A stretch of 64,000 bases of DNA from Homoserinibacter sp. YIM 151385 (GCF_027912415.1 NZ_CP115175.1:868001-932000), one strand, 5' to 3'. Counted from the first letter of the stretch, positions 9,249 through 17,392 are shown. Numbers and translations are program-made. The notes: generated by a model not told the origin, from the sequence alone.

Positions 9249-9647
9249 TCAGCGTCCGGCGAAGCGCGCCTTCGCGTCATCGGTCTGCGGCGTGTAGAGG
9301 TTGACGCGGTTGCCGTCAGGGTCGGCGAGCATCATGGCGCGGTTTCCCCACGGCATGGTGGTCGGCTCCTGCAGAACCTGCACGCGGTCGCCGAGTCGCC
9401 GACGTTCCCGGTCGACGTCGTCGACCTGGAACTCGAGGATCGCGCTCGCATTCGATGCGGTCGTGATCCCCGTGCCGGCGAAGAGCGGCAGGGTCGCGTC
9501 GCTGCCGATGGCGAGGGTTCCGCCGTCGGTGACGAGTTCTGCGAAGACCGGGGCGGGGCGCTCGAACGATGCGCCGGTGACGAGTTCGTAGAACTCGACG
9601 AGTTCGTCGAGGCGGCTGGTGATGAGGCGTACGGACGCGAGCTTCAT
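9249..9647 (-). CDS. VOC-family (glyoxalase/bleomycin-resistance fold) protein
   Basis: The 132-residue product is a single vicinal-oxygen-chelate domain built from two beta-alpha-beta-beta-beta units. Recognisable parts are the opening 'VRLITSRLDELVEFYELVTG', the central 'ILEFQVDDVDRE' and the closing 'AMMLADPDGNRVNLYTP'. The ATG at 9647 is chosen over the one at 9704, because the family starts directly before this first strand. It is divergent from a MarR gene with an inverted repeat between them, so it is probably that regulator's target. Metal use and substrate are unknown. Confidence 0.85.
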   Translation of the reverse strand: MKLASVRLITSRLDELVEFYELVTGASFERPAPVFAELVTDGGTLAIGSDATLPLFAGTGITTASNASAILEFQVDDVDRERRRLGDRVQVLQEPTTMPWGNRAMMLADPDGNRVNLYTPQTDDAKARFAGR

Positions 9648-9704
9648 GGGGATCCGATCGTTCGGCCACGGAGTGGAATCGTGGCGAGAGATAATGTAAG
9701 GCAA

Positions 9705-9717
9705 CTGATATTATCAG
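9705..9717. promoter_or_regulatory. Inverted repeat in VOC/MarR divergent promoter region
   Basis: CTGATA-T-TATCAG is a perfect 6-1-6 palindrome 23 bp before the MarR start codon. Just outside it, GATAAT at 9690-9695 mirrors ATTATC at 9710-9715, so the site sits in an AT-rich island within very GC-rich DNA. This is the normal size and position for a MarR operator; binding is inferred. Confidence 0.5.
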
Positions 9718-9740
9718 AGCTCCGAGTGCAGGGAGGAACG

Positions 9741-10295
9741 ATGGCCGAGGACTTCGGGCAGCGCCTGCCCTACCTCCTTCGACGGGTGAACGGCGCGCTG
9801 TCCCAGCGCCTGGACGAGGATCTGCGCGAGTTCCGACTCACGCCGTCGCAACTCTCGGCCCTGGCGATCCTGGACGTCGCGCACCCTGACGGCCTGTCCG
9901 GTGCGACGCTCAGCGCACGGTCGGGCGTGACACCGCAGTCGATGTCCACCGCCCTCGCCGGTCTCGCGGAACGGGGCCTCATCGCCCGCTCCCCGCACCC
10001 GGTGCACGGCAGGATCATGGAGTGCCGGATCACCGCCGCCGGTGCCGACATCCTTCGACAGGTGCAGCAGACCACGCGCGACAGCGACCGCTACGACGCC
10101 GGCCTCACCCCGGAGCAGCAGGAGACACTCCGCGAGCTGCTCACCACGATGATGCGCTCGCTCGACCTGTACCTCCCTGCCGAGACGACGGCGACCAGGG
10201 ACGAAGAGGAGCCGGCCCGTTCTCACGTCGCCCCGGGCGACGTCAGAGCGATCGCTCTGCGGCAGCCTGATACATGCTCCGCACGGCCGGGGTGA
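9741..10295 (+). CDS. MarR-family regulator
   Basis: The 184-residue winged-helix regulator has the MarR core: 'LTPSQLSALAILDVAHPDGLSGATLSAR' lies around residues 30-57, 'SMSTALAGLAERGLIARSPHP' is the recognition helix and wing approach, and 'LLTTMMRSLDLYL' is the dimer helix. The ATG at 9741 follows a strong GGAGGAA site. The protein carries about 35 unusual extra residues after the dimer helix; that tail lies over the convergent epimerase gene (53-bp overlap, 10243-10295). It is divergent from the VOC gene and presumably represses it and itself. Confidence 0.87.
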   Translation: MAEDFGQRLPYLLRRVNGALSQRLDEDLREFRLTPSQLSALAILDVAHPDGLSGATLSARSGVTPQSMSTALAGLAERGLIARSPHPVHGRIMECRITAAGADILRQVQQTTRDSDRYDAGLTPEQQETLRELLTTMMRSLDLYLPAETTATRDEEEPARSHVAPGDVRAIALRQPDTCSARPG

Positions 10296-11055
10296 AGCCG
10301 AGCTCGCGGAGGCGGGTGCTGTCGACGTGCCCGTTGAACGGGTTCTCCAGCGGGGCGTTGGACTCGGGATACGCCGCGCCGACCAGGCGGGCGATGTCGG
10401 CGACGGTGGCGGGGGCGTCGTCGGCCACGTTGACGGTCTCGCAGTCGAGTCCACCGTCGAGCGCGAGCAGCATCGCGGTCGCGATGTCGCGGTGATGGAC
10501 CAGGCTGAGGGTCGCAGCCGGGTGCCAGCCCCAGGAACCGAGCAATCCCGGGGCCGCTTGCAGGTGACCGTCGCCGTCGCCGTAGACGAATCCGAATCGG
10601 AGGATGCTCCACGTCAGGCCGCTGTCGCGAAGCGCCTGCTCGGCGACGACCTTGCTCGCCGGATACGGCATCGGCGCCGTCGTGGGGTCACCCTCCCGGG
10701 CCGGACGAGGCAGGTCGGCTGCGTACACGAGTCCGGTGCTGGCCATGATCGTCCGGGCGGCCGGTGCGTGCTCGGCGACGGCCGCGATCAGATTGCTCGT
10801 GCCGTCGACGTTCGCACGGGTCACGTCCGCGGGGTCCGAGGTGCGGAGCACCGCGGCGAGATGAACGACCTGATCGACGCCGTCGACGGCCCCGGGCAGC
10901 GTGGTCGGGTCGAGCAGGTCCCCCTCGACGGTGTCGACGCCCGATACCGTCTTCCCGGCGCGGACGAGGGCGCGCACGTCGTGGCCGGCGTCGACGAGAC
11001 GCGGGATGAGACGGGTGCCGACGAGCCCGGTGGCTCCGGTGACGAGGATGGTCAT
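10243..11055 (-). CDS. NAD(P)-dependent epimerase/oxidoreductase (atypical SDR)
   Basis: The 270-residue Rossmann protein has the N-terminal nucleotide motif 'TGATGLVG' (6-13), the active-site YxxxK in 'PYPASKVVAEQ', and a C-terminal substrate lobe ('LVHHRDIATAMLLALDG'). It belongs to the extended/atypical SDR group of NAD-dependent epimerases. The start at 11055 overlaps the upstream MarR gene as ATGA, so the two form an operon in which the MarR probably controls the enzyme. The 3' end overlaps the opposite-strand MarR gene by 53 bp. The substrate is unknown. Confidence 0.87.
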   Translation of the reverse strand: MTILVTGATGLVGTRLIPRLVDAGHDVRALVRAGKTVSGVDTVEGDLLDPTTLPGAVDGVDQVVHLAAVLRTSDPADVTRANVDGTSNLIAAVAEHAPAARTIMASTGLVYAADLPRPAREGDPTTAPMPYPASKVVAEQALRDSGLTWSILRFGFVYGDGDGHLQAAPGLLGSWGWHPAATLSLVHHRDIATAMLLALDGGLDCETVNVADDAPATVADIARLVGAAYPESNAPLENPFNGHVDSTRLRELGFTPAVRSMYQAAAERSL

Positions 11056-11516
11056 GCAGGTGTTCCCTTCGTGAGGAGCTCGTGGAGTCGTGCCGTTCCG
11101 GTTCGCAGCACTCGGGTCGTCGTCGCGAGGTCGGCGTCGGAGACCTCCGCGAACGCCGTCCGGAGGATCAGCTCGATCGGGTCCGGCAGCTCCCCCCACA
11201 GGACGCGCCCCTGCGACGTGAGGTGGAGGACTCTCTGCCGTGCGTCGGATGGGTCGGGCCGCTGCTCGACGAGTCCCTTTCTGGTCAGCGCGGCGACGAC
11301 ACCGGACAGCGTCGCCCGCTCCACCTCGAGGATCCGCACGAGCTCTCGCTGCGGGGTCGCGCCGACGAGGGCGAGCTGGTAGAGGACATACCACTGCGTC
11401 GGACCGAGGTCATGAGGTCGGAGCACCGACTCCATGACCTGACGGGTGGCGAGGTGGTACTTCTTCGCCCAGGCGCCGGCTGACTCGTGATTCGGATCCG
11501 CTTGTTTGTTTGGCAC
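11052..11516 (-). CDS. MarR-family regulator
   Basis: The 154-residue MarR protein starts 'MPNKQADPNHESAGAW'. The winged helix is at about residues 35-105, with 'TPQRELVRILEVERATLSGVVAALTRKGLVEQ' as the region around the recognition helix (about 53-84) and 'DPSDARQRVLHLTSQG' as the wing. The gene is the first of a two-gene operon with the epimerase. Its upstream 40 bp before the neighbouring SDR stop contain AT-rich sequence suitable for a promoter and autoregulatory site; no perfect palindrome is evident there. Confidence 0.88.
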   Translation of the reverse strand: MPNKQADPNHESAGAWAKKYHLATRQVMESVLRPHDLGPTQWYVLYQLALVGATPQRELVRILEVERATLSGVVAALTRKGLVEQRPDPSDARQRVLHLTSQGRVLWGELPDPIELILRTAFAEVSDADLATTTRVLRTGTARLHELLTKGTPA

Positions 11517-11556
11517 CTGACAAGTATTGCAAGGTAGCTATCAAAACGCAACCGAG

Positions 11557-12480
11557 TCAGAGGTATTCGCAGCCGGTGAGCTCCTGCGCGGCGTTCCAGA
11601 ACCGCGTCCCCGTCGCGGGGTCGGCCGCCTCGGCGGACGGACGGACGGACGCGACCTCGCCCCGACGTTCACCCCGGCCGTCCGGGCCGAAGAAGCTGCC
11701 ACCCCGCACGCCGGGTGAGGCGGCCGCATGCAGCTGCGGGAGCGCCCCCTGCTCGGTGGGCTGCGTCGCGATCGCCGAGAAGAGGCGGCCTGCAGCTCGA
11801 CCGAGCGCGCCCCGATCCCGCCACGCGCTGTCGATGAAGTCGGACCGAGACAGGCCGGGGTGAGCCAGCACGCTGATCACCGGCGATCCCGCGCGTCGGA
11901 GCCGACGGTCCAGCTCGAGCCCGAACACGGTGGTGGCCAGCTTGGCCATCCCGTATGCCCGGTTCGGATCGAAGCGCCGCTCGGACTGCAGGTCGTCGAA
12001 GTCCAGATGCGCGTTCTTGTGGGTGATGGAGCTCAGCGAGACCACCCGGGCATCGATGCCCTTCTCGAGCACCGGGAGCAGCAGGCCGGTGAGGGTGACG
12101 TGGCCGAGGGTGTTGGTGCCGAGATGGAACTCGAATCCATCGACCGTCGTGCGGCGGGCACCGAGATTCTCCGCTCCGGCGTTGTTCACCAAGAGATCCA
12201 GCCGGTCCCGCTCACCGGTCACGGTGGCCGCGAAGTGCCGCACCGAGGCCTGGGATGCGACGTCCACCACCTGGACAGACAGCTTCGCGCCCGGATGGGC
12301 GGAGCGGATGCGCTCAGCGGCGGCATCGCCGTTGGTCAGACTGCGGACGGCGAGGATCACCTCCGCGCCGTGCGCAGCGAGCTCGGAGGCGGTCACGAAC
12401 CCCAGGCCGGCATTCGCACCGGTCACGATCGCGGTTCTGCCGGAGAGGTCGGGGATATCAGAAGCAGTCCATGGAGCCAT
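11557..12480 (-). CDS. Short-chain dehydrogenase (retinol dehydrogenase/protochlorophyllide-reductase-like)
   Basis: The 307-residue classical SDR has cofactor motif 'TGANAGLG' near residue 18, 'NNAGA' in the middle, and the active-site YxxxK in 'AYGMAKLATTVF' preceded by 'VSLSSITH', which supplies the serine. It ends in 'TGTRFWNAAQELTG', the ending common to RDH/WW-oxidoreductase-like bacterial SDRs. The ATG at 12480 begins 'MAPWTASDIPDLSG', which fits the family. It is divergent from an HTH regulator at 12574, and that pairing (MmyB-type HTH plus SDR) recurs in actinobacteria. Confidence 0.88.
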   Translation of the reverse strand: MAPWTASDIPDLSGRTAIVTGANAGLGFVTASELAAHGAEVILAVRSLTNGDAAAERIRSAHPGAKLSVQVVDVASQASVRHFAATVTGERDRLDLLVNNAGAENLGARRTTVDGFEFHLGTNTLGHVTLTGLLLPVLEKGIDARVVSLSSITHKNAHLDFDDLQSERRFDPNRAYGMAKLATTVFGLELDRRLRRAGSPVISVLAHPGLSRSDFIDSAWRDRGALGRAAGRLFSAIATQPTEQGALPQLHAAASPGVRGGSFFGPDGRGERRGEVASVRPSAEAADPATGTRFWNAAQELTGCEYL

Positions 12481-12573
12481 TCCCGTGACGCTACGCAGGA
12501 CGGCCGGGACCTCGGGAGTGCTCCGTATCCCCGGTCTGCGAGGACCACCTCTGGTCGACGCGCACCGGGCAGA

Positions 12574-13452
12574 ATGACCGGTGTGGAGAAGGGGACCGTG
12601 GCGGCGGCGCGCGAGCTCGGGGCCTTCCTCCGAGCTCGCCGGGAGCAGACCCGTCCTGAGGACCTCGGCCTCGAACCCGGCACTCGCAGGCGCGTGGACG
12701 GACTGCGGCGAGAGGAGGTGGCGGTGCTCGCCGGCCTCAGCACCGACTACTACCAGCGTCTCGAGCAGGGCCGCAGCGCTCGACCCTCTGATGCGGCGCT
12801 CGACTCCATCAGCGACGCCCTCGATCTGGACGCGACCGAACGAGAGCACATCGGTCGCCTCGCCCGCACCGCGAGGCGACCCGCCCCGCGGCCCCGGCGA
12901 ACCTCCGACAAGCTCCCCCGGGGCTCGCGGATCCTGCTCGAGGCGACCGACCTCCCGGCGTTCATCGTCAGCCAGCATCTGGACGTCCTCGCCTGGAACC
13001 CGCTCGCCGCGGAACTGCTGGGCGATCCGACCCGCATTCCGGCCGAGGAGCGAAACGTGCTGATGATGCTGTTCCACGAGGACGCCGGACTGCGCTACCC
13101 GTCGTGCGAGGCCATGGCGAGGGACTACGTCGGAATGCTCCGCACGGCCATCTCGCGCGATCCCGAGCACCCCCGCGCCATCACCGTCGTCGGAGCCTTG
13201 AGCGTGCGCAGCGCAGAGTTCCGCAAGATCTGGGCTCGCCACGACGTCCGCGACCGCATCAACGGCGGCAAGACCCTCCGCCACCCGCGGATCGGCGAGA
13301 TCGACATCGAACGGGATGCCTACCCCGTCCCCCGCACCGCCGACGCCTCGATGATCGTCATCACTGCCCGGCCGGGTTCCGAGGACGCACTCCATCTGCT
13401 CGGCACCCTCGTCGCGAACCGCCCCGCGGCAGCGCACGGGTCTGTCCGATAA
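12574..13452 (+). CDS. XRE-type HTH regulator with MmyB-like ligand-binding domain
   Basis: The 292-residue protein has an N-terminal helix-turn-helix of Xre class ('GLRREEVAVLAGLSTDYYQRLEQG', about residues 44-67) and a C-terminal MmyB-like PAS domain (about 110-275: 'DLPAFIVSQHLDVLAWNPLAAEL'). The 'GLRREEVA.LAG.S..YY.RLEQGR' pattern is diagnostic of this family, which in actinobacteria commonly controls a divergent SDR and may sense fatty-acid-like ligands. The SDR lies immediately opposite. An alternative in-frame GTG start lies at 12583. Confidence 0.9.
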   Translation: MTGVEKGTVAAARELGAFLRARREQTRPEDLGLEPGTRRRVDGLRREEVAVLAGLSTDYYQRLEQGRSARPSDAALDSISDALDLDATEREHIGRLARTARRPAPRPRRTSDKLPRGSRILLEATDLPAFIVSQHLDVLAWNPLAAELLGDPTRIPAEERNVLMMLFHEDAGLRYPSCEAMARDYVGMLRTAISRDPEHPRAITVVGALSVRSAEFRKIWARHDVRDRINGGKTLRHPRIGEIDIERDAYPVPRTADASMIVITARPGSEDALHLLGTLVANRPAAAHGSVR

Positions 13453-13492
13453 CCGATGTGCGCCGCGCTGACCGGCTGCGGCGATCGCCTGC

Positions 13493-14425
13493 TCAGTCCG
13501 GGAGGATGACGAGCTTGCCGCGCTTGCCCAGCCTGCCCTGTTCGAGATCGATCAGGGCGGGGATCGCCTCCGAGAGCACGACGGTGCGGGCGACGGGAAG
13601 CCTGAGCATTCCCGACCGTGCGTCCTGTGCGATCTGCTCGAGGTCGGCCGTGACGGGCTGAGCGATGACGGCGCGGTACGGACCGGGCAGAAGGCTCTTG
13701 ATCAGGTTGGCCGGAGTGGGCTGCGTGCTGACGATGCGGCCGCCTCGTCTGAGCATGGCTCGCGCGGCATGGTGAGGAAGCGTGCCTGCCGTGTCGAACA
13801 CGATGTCGAACCTCCTGCGCAGCGGAGCAGGGTCGACGTCGAACGCGACGATCGGGTCGACGCCCAGCTCGCGAGCCTCGTCCCCGGAACCGGCGCGACA
13901 GCTTCCTGCGACCGTGGCGCCGCGCGCCGCGGCGAGCTGCACGGCGGCACGGCCGACCGCGCCGAGGCAGCCATGCACGAAGACGCGGTCCCCGGCTCGC
14001 ATCCTTCCCGCCTTGCACAGCGCTTGCAGCGCGGTGATGGCGGGTGTCGGGAGGGCAGAAGCGTCCTCGAAGGAGAGCTCAGCAGGCTTGTGGACGATGC
14101 CCCGCTCCTGGGCGACGACCACGTCGGCGAATGCGCCTGCCGACGCGATCGGCGTGCCGCCGAAGACCTCGTCGCCGACGCGGAACCGGGTGACGCCGCC
14201 GCCGATCGCCTCGACGACGCCGGCGAAGTCGTAGCCCATCGCACGAGGGAACCGACGCCCGGTCACCATCTTCATGGCCCCGGATCGGATCCCGAAGTCC
14301 ATCGGGTTGGCCGCGGCGGCACGGACTCGGACCAGCACCTCGGCGGCTCGGAGGGGTGCCGGCTCGAACTGCTCGAGCGTCATCACGTCCGGGCCCCCGT
14401 ACTCGCTGTACTGGATGCGCTTCAT
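13493..14425 (-). CDS. Zinc-independent MDR-family NAD(P) oxidoreductase (quinone-reductase-like)
   Basis: The 310-residue medium-chain dehydrogenase/reductase has an N-terminal GroES-like domain ('AAAANPMDFGIRSG') and a Rossmann domain with 'GCLGAVGRAAVQLAAARGA'. Catalytic zinc ligands are absent, as in quinone oxidoreductases/zeta-crystallins. The end 'GKRGKLVILPD' is family-typical. It is divergently transcribed from a TetR gene, with two operator-like palindromes between them, so it is very probably the regulator's target and part of an electrophile or quinone response. Confidence 0.9.
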   Translation of the reverse strand: MKRIQYSEYGGPDVMTLEQFEPAPLRAAEVLVRVRAAAANPMDFGIRSGAMKMVTGRRFPRAMGYDFAGVVEAIGGGVTRFRVGDEVFGGTPIASAGAFADVVVAQERGIVHKPAELSFEDASALPTPAITALQALCKAGRMRAGDRVFVHGCLGAVGRAAVQLAAARGATVAGSCRAGSGDEARELGVDPIVAFDVDPAPLRRRFDIVFDTAGTLPHHAARAMLRRGGRIVSTQPTPANLIKSLLPGPYRAVIAQPVTADLEQIAQDARSGMLRLPVARTVVLSEAIPALIDLEQGRLGKRGKLVILPD

Positions 14426-14490
14426 ATCCGACTCTCCTTGGTTCGACGCGCCGCTCGCGGCCTCGTCATCCGACCGCGCCGACGCCAGTG

Positions 14491-14507
14491 ACGGTACTTG
14501 GTTCCGT
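14491..14507. promoter_or_regulatory. Operator copy 1 (TetR/MDR divergent region)
   Basis: ACGGTAC-TTG-GTTCCGT is a near-perfect 7-3-7 inverted repeat (one mismatch), nested in a longer one whose GTGACGG and CCGTCAC arms span 14488-14510. It matches copy 2 at the conserved bases ACGG-AC...GT-CCGT. It lies 43 bp before the TetR start. Confidence 0.6.
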
Positions 14508-14521
14508 CACGCTACCACGTG

Positions 14522-14538
14522 ACGGGACCGAGTCCCGT
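14522..14538. promoter_or_regulatory. Operator copy 2 (TetR/MDR divergent region)
   Basis: ACGGGAC-CGA-GTCCCGT is a perfect 7-3-7 inverted repeat. Its centre is 31 bp from the centre of copy 1, about three helical turns, so two dimers could bind on the same DNA face. It ends 11 bp before the TetR start codon. Confidence 0.6.
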
Positions 14539-14549
14539 AGAGTTGCGTC

Positions 14550-15119
14550 ATGGCCCGTTGGGAACCGAACGCTGCGGAACGCCTGTCTCAGGCCGCCCTC
14601 GAGCTCTTCGCCGAGCGAGGCTACGAGCAGACGAGTGTGATCGACATCGCGCAACGAGCCGGCTTGGGCAAGACCACCTTCTTCCGGCACTTCCAGGACA
14701 AGCGGGAGGTGCTGTTCCACGGAGGCGAGACCGATGACTGGCTCGTCGACCCGATCGCCGAAGCGCCGGAGGGGAGCACCCCGCTCGACGCCATCGCACG
14801 CGCACTCGACGCGGCGGGCGCCGCGGTCTTCACCCCTTCGCGTCGGCCGTTCATCGTGCGACGACAGGCCGTGATCGCCGCCAACCCCGAGCTCCAGGAA
14901 CGCGACGCGCTCAAGAGCCTTCGACTGACCGCCTCCCTGGTCGACGCGCTCAGACGACGAGGATTCCCCGAACTCACCGCGCGCGTGGCGGCCGAGCTCG
15001 GCGCACTCGCGTCGACCATCGCACTCGAGCGCTGGATCCGATCCGACGCGGACGTCGAGTTCGGCCCCGTCGCACGACACGCGCTCGACGAGGTGCAGGC
15101 CTCCGCCGGCCGATGCTGA
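14550..15119 (+). CDS. TetR/AcrR regulator
   Basis: The 189-residue regulator has an N-terminal HTH (about residues 9-55) including 'QRAGLGKTTFFRHFQDKREVLF', which is the recognition helix and following helix of the TetR fold. The C-terminal ligand domain ends 'ALERWIRSD'. It is encoded divergently from the MDR oxidoreductase. The tandem 17-bp palindromes at 14491 and 14522 are the predicted operators for both genes. Confidence 0.9.
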   Translation: MARWEPNAAERLSQAALELFAERGYEQTSVIDIAQRAGLGKTTFFRHFQDKREVLFHGGETDDWLVDPIAEAPEGSTPLDAIARALDAAGAAVFTPSRRPFIVRRQAVIAANPELQERDALKSLRLTASLVDALRRRGFPELTARVAAELGALASTIALERWIRSDADVEFGPVARHALDEVQASAGRC

Positions 15120-15191
15120 CCGGAACGGCAGCGCCCCGGATCGACACGCATCACGCGCCGCGCCGGGTCGGCGCGATATCGTCTCGCGGCC

Positions 15192-16007
15192 TCATCGCTG
15201 CGCGGCGTTCGAGACCTCGGCCCAGTCCTTCCAGGTCGTGATGCGCGCGGCGTAGACGTCGGTCATCTGGTCGAGGAGCCAGTCGCCGAGCAGGAGTCGC
15301 AGGGGCGGGTTCTCGGCGTCGACGACGGAGAGGATCGCCGGCGCCGTCGCCGCCGCATCGCCGGTCCTGGCCGGGTCGAAGGACCCGCGGATCGCCTCGC
15401 GAATCGGGTTGTAGACCTCCATGGCGGGAGCCGATCGGGTCGCGGAGCGGAATCCGGTGCTGTAGCTGCCGGGCTCGACGATGGTGACCTTGATGCGCTG
15501 CGCGGCGACCTCGACGGCGAGGGCCTCGCTCATGGCCTCGACCGCGAACTTGGATGCCACGTACGCACCCCCGGTGGGGAAGCTGGCGATGCCGCCGATG
15601 CTCGAGACGGTGAGGATGTGGCCGCCACCCTGCGCACGCAGGATCGGCAGCACGGCCTGGATCAGCGACAGCGTGCCGAACACGTTGGTGTCGAAGTTCG
15701 CCTTCGCCTCATCGATGTCCAGCTCTTCGACCGCGCCGGTGTAGCTGTAGCCGGCGTTGCCGACGACGACGTCGAGTCGCCCGAAGCGCCCGTGCGCTTC
15801 CCTGACGACCGCGAACACGGCCTCGCGATCCGTCACGTCCAGAGATCGCACGAGGACACGCGCCCCGAACCTCTCGGTCAACCCGGACAGGGCGCCGACG
15901 TCGCGGGCGGTCGCGACCACCGAGTCACCCCGTTCGAGTGCGGCCTCTGCCCAGATGCGCCCCAGACCGCTGGACGCGCCGGTGATGAACCAGATCTTCG
16001 ATGCCAC
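15192..16007 (-). CDS. Classical short-chain dehydrogenase
   Basis: The 271-residue SDR has 'ITGASSGLG' at the N-terminus, 'VGNAGYSYTGAVEE' in the middle, a serine in 'TVSSIGG' and the active-site YVASK. The GTG at 16007 is preferred to the ATG at 16034, because a GAGAGGGA ribosome site lies five bases before it and the SDR fold starts directly afterwards ('VASKIWFITG'). The ATG at 16034 would also place the coding start inside the first operator palindrome. It is divergent from the TetR gene at 16102. Confidence 0.87.
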   Translation of the reverse strand: MASKIWFITGASSGLGRIWAEAALERGDSVVATARDVGALSGLTERFGARVLVRSLDVTDREAVFAVVREAHGRFGRLDVVVGNAGYSYTGAVEELDIDEAKANFDTNVFGTLSLIQAVLPILRAQGGGHILTVSSIGGIASFPTGGAYVASKFAVEAMSEALAVEVAAQRIKVTIVEPGSYSTGFRSATRSAPAMEVYNPIREAIRGSFDPARTGDAAATAPAILSVVDAENPPLRLLLGDWLLDQMTDVYAARITTWKDWAEVSNAAQR

Positions 16008-16030
16008 GACTTCCCTCTCGACGAAATATT

Positions 16031-16041
16031 GCACTCAGTGC
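16031..16041. promoter_or_regulatory. Operator copy 1 (SDR/TetR divergent region)
   Basis: GCACT-C-AGTGC is a perfect 5-1-5 palindrome in the SDR/TetR intergenic region. The same core, followed by CGA, recurs 28 bp downstream. Confidence 0.55.
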
Positions 16042-16059
16042 GAAACTCTCCGGATGTTA

Positions 16060-16068
16060 CACTCAGTG
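16060..16068. promoter_or_regulatory. Operator copy 2 (SDR/TetR divergent region)
   Basis: CACT-C-AGTG is a perfect 4-1-4 palindrome. With its flank it repeats the 12-base string CACTCAGTGCGA seen at 16032-16043. Its position 34 bp before the TetR start suits autorepression. Confidence 0.55.
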
Positions 16069-16101
16069 CGACATTCGGGCAAGCGGGCAGAGGAGGCCAG
16101 G

Positions 16102-16737
16102 ATGCCGGGAGCGCGAGAGCGCAAGCGCGTGGCGACGCGCGAGCGGATCGCGGCGGCGGGGCTGGAGCTGTTCCTCGAGCTCGGCTACGAGGCGACCACC
16201 ATCGACGGCATCGCCGCGGCCTCCGGCATCTCGCGGCGAACCTTCTTCTACTACTTCTCGTCGAAGGATGACGCGCTCTTGGCGTGGCACGGCGCGGGCG
16301 CCGTGTCGACCCGCATCACCGCCGCGCTGCACGGCCGACGCGCGGACGCCTCCCCCCTCGCGACGGCCCTGGACTGCCTGACGGAACTCGCATCGCAGTA
16401 CGAGACCGAGCAATCCCGCGCGGTGGACGCGCTCATGCAGAGCTCTCCCACGCTTCGCGCCCGCAAGGACGCCGTCGAGCTCGGCATCGAACGCGATCTG
16501 GCCGCCGCGATGACCGAGCTCTGGCCTGCCGAGTCGCGCCTCATCGAGATCCGCTTCGCGGCGATGATGGCCGCGGGGACGCTCCGCATGTCCCTGGAGG
16601 ACTGGCGGAACGACGGCTCACTGCCGCTCAGCGCTCACCTTCGGCGAAACGCGGACCTGCTCCGATGTGACGTGCTCCGCGAGATCGAGAGCGCAGTGCT
16701 GGAGCCACGGCCGCGCCAGGAGGACGTCACGCCGTAG
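16102..16737 (+). CDS. TetR/AcrR regulator
   Basis: The 211-residue protein has an N-terminal HTH at about residues 10-58 ('AAASGISRRTFFYYFSSKDD' covers the recognition helix) and a TetR C-terminal domain of the type often seen next to SDRs. The ATG at 16102 follows AGGAGG at 16091-16096. It is divergent from the 15192-16007 SDR, with paired palindromes between them. It converges with the LysE gene, 19 bp away. Confidence 0.9.
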   Translation: MPGARERKRVATRERIAAAGLELFLELGYEATTIDGIAAASGISRRTFFYYFSSKDDALLAWHGAGAVSTRITAALHGRRADASPLATALDCLTELASQYETEQSRAVDALMQSSPTLRARKDAVELGIERDLAAAMTELWPAESRLIEIRFAAMMAAGTLRMSLEDWRNDGSLPLSAHLRRNADLLRCDVLREIESAVLEPRPRQEDVTP

Positions 16738-16756
16738 AGCCCTCGACGCGGGCTCG

Positions 16757-17380
16757 TCACGGCGATCGGACCTGCAGCGCGGTCCCGACGCCGAGGAGGA
16801 CGAGGACCGCGCCGGTCGCGCGGTCGATCCAGGTGCTGAACCGGCGGAGGATCGGCCGCAGCCGGTGCACGAGTGCGGTGAGGGTGAGGTACCAGGCCGC
16901 GGCGATGGCCACCAGCAGGACGCTCATGGCGACGAGCTGCGGTTGCGCGGGGACACCCGGCGCGAGGAACTGCGGCATCACGCTGAGGTAGATCAGCGGC
17001 GCTTTGGGGTTCAGCACGTTCACGAGCAATCCCTGACGGAATGCTCGCCATCTGGGCAGCGCTTCGCTCCCTCGCGGAGCGACCCGGGGTCGATCGGCCT
17101 TCGCTCCGCGCGACTGCCACAGCGTGCGCAGTCCGAGGAAGAGGAGGAACGCGGCTCCCAGATACTTCACGACAGAGAACGCGACGTCGGAGGCGAGGAT
17201 GACGACCGACAGACCCGCGGCCGCGATCGCCGCGTGAACGGTGAGGCCCGAGACGGTGCCGAGGGTGGTGGCGATTCCCCGCCCGCGCATGGCGTTCGGG
17301 ACGACGACGGCGAAGTCGGGCCCCGGCGTGAGGACGAGGACGACCGCGACGAGCGAGAAGGCGACGAGGGACGATTCCAT
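16757..17380 (-). CDS. LysE/RhtB-family amino acid exporter
   Basis: The 207-residue inner-membrane protein has about six helices and the LysE/RhtB signature near the start ('LVLTPGPDFAVVVPNAMRGR') and in the centre ('FRQGLLVNVLNPKAPLIYLS'). Family members export basic amino acids, homoserine, threonine or related metabolites. It begins 12 bp after the HTH regulator gene upstream on the same strand, so the two form an operon in which the regulator probably controls export. The substrate is not predictable. Confidence 0.92.
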   Translation of the reverse strand: MESSLVAFSLVAVVLVLTPGPDFAVVVPNAMRGRGIATTLGTVSGLTVHAAIAAAGLSVVILASDVAFSVVKYLGAAFLLFLGLRTLWQSRGAKADRPRVAPRGSEALPRWRAFRQGLLVNVLNPKAPLIYLSVMPQFLAPGVPAQPQLVAMSVLLVAIAAAWYLTLTALVHRLRPILRRFSTWIDRATGAVLVLLGVGTALQVRSP

Positions 17381-17392
17381 GCTGCGGGGGCC

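Noticed and set aside
11728-12573. Plus-strand coding before the HTH regulator ATG at 12574
   Set aside because: The open frame upstream is the antisense of the SDR gene. The HTH family begins at or just after 12574.
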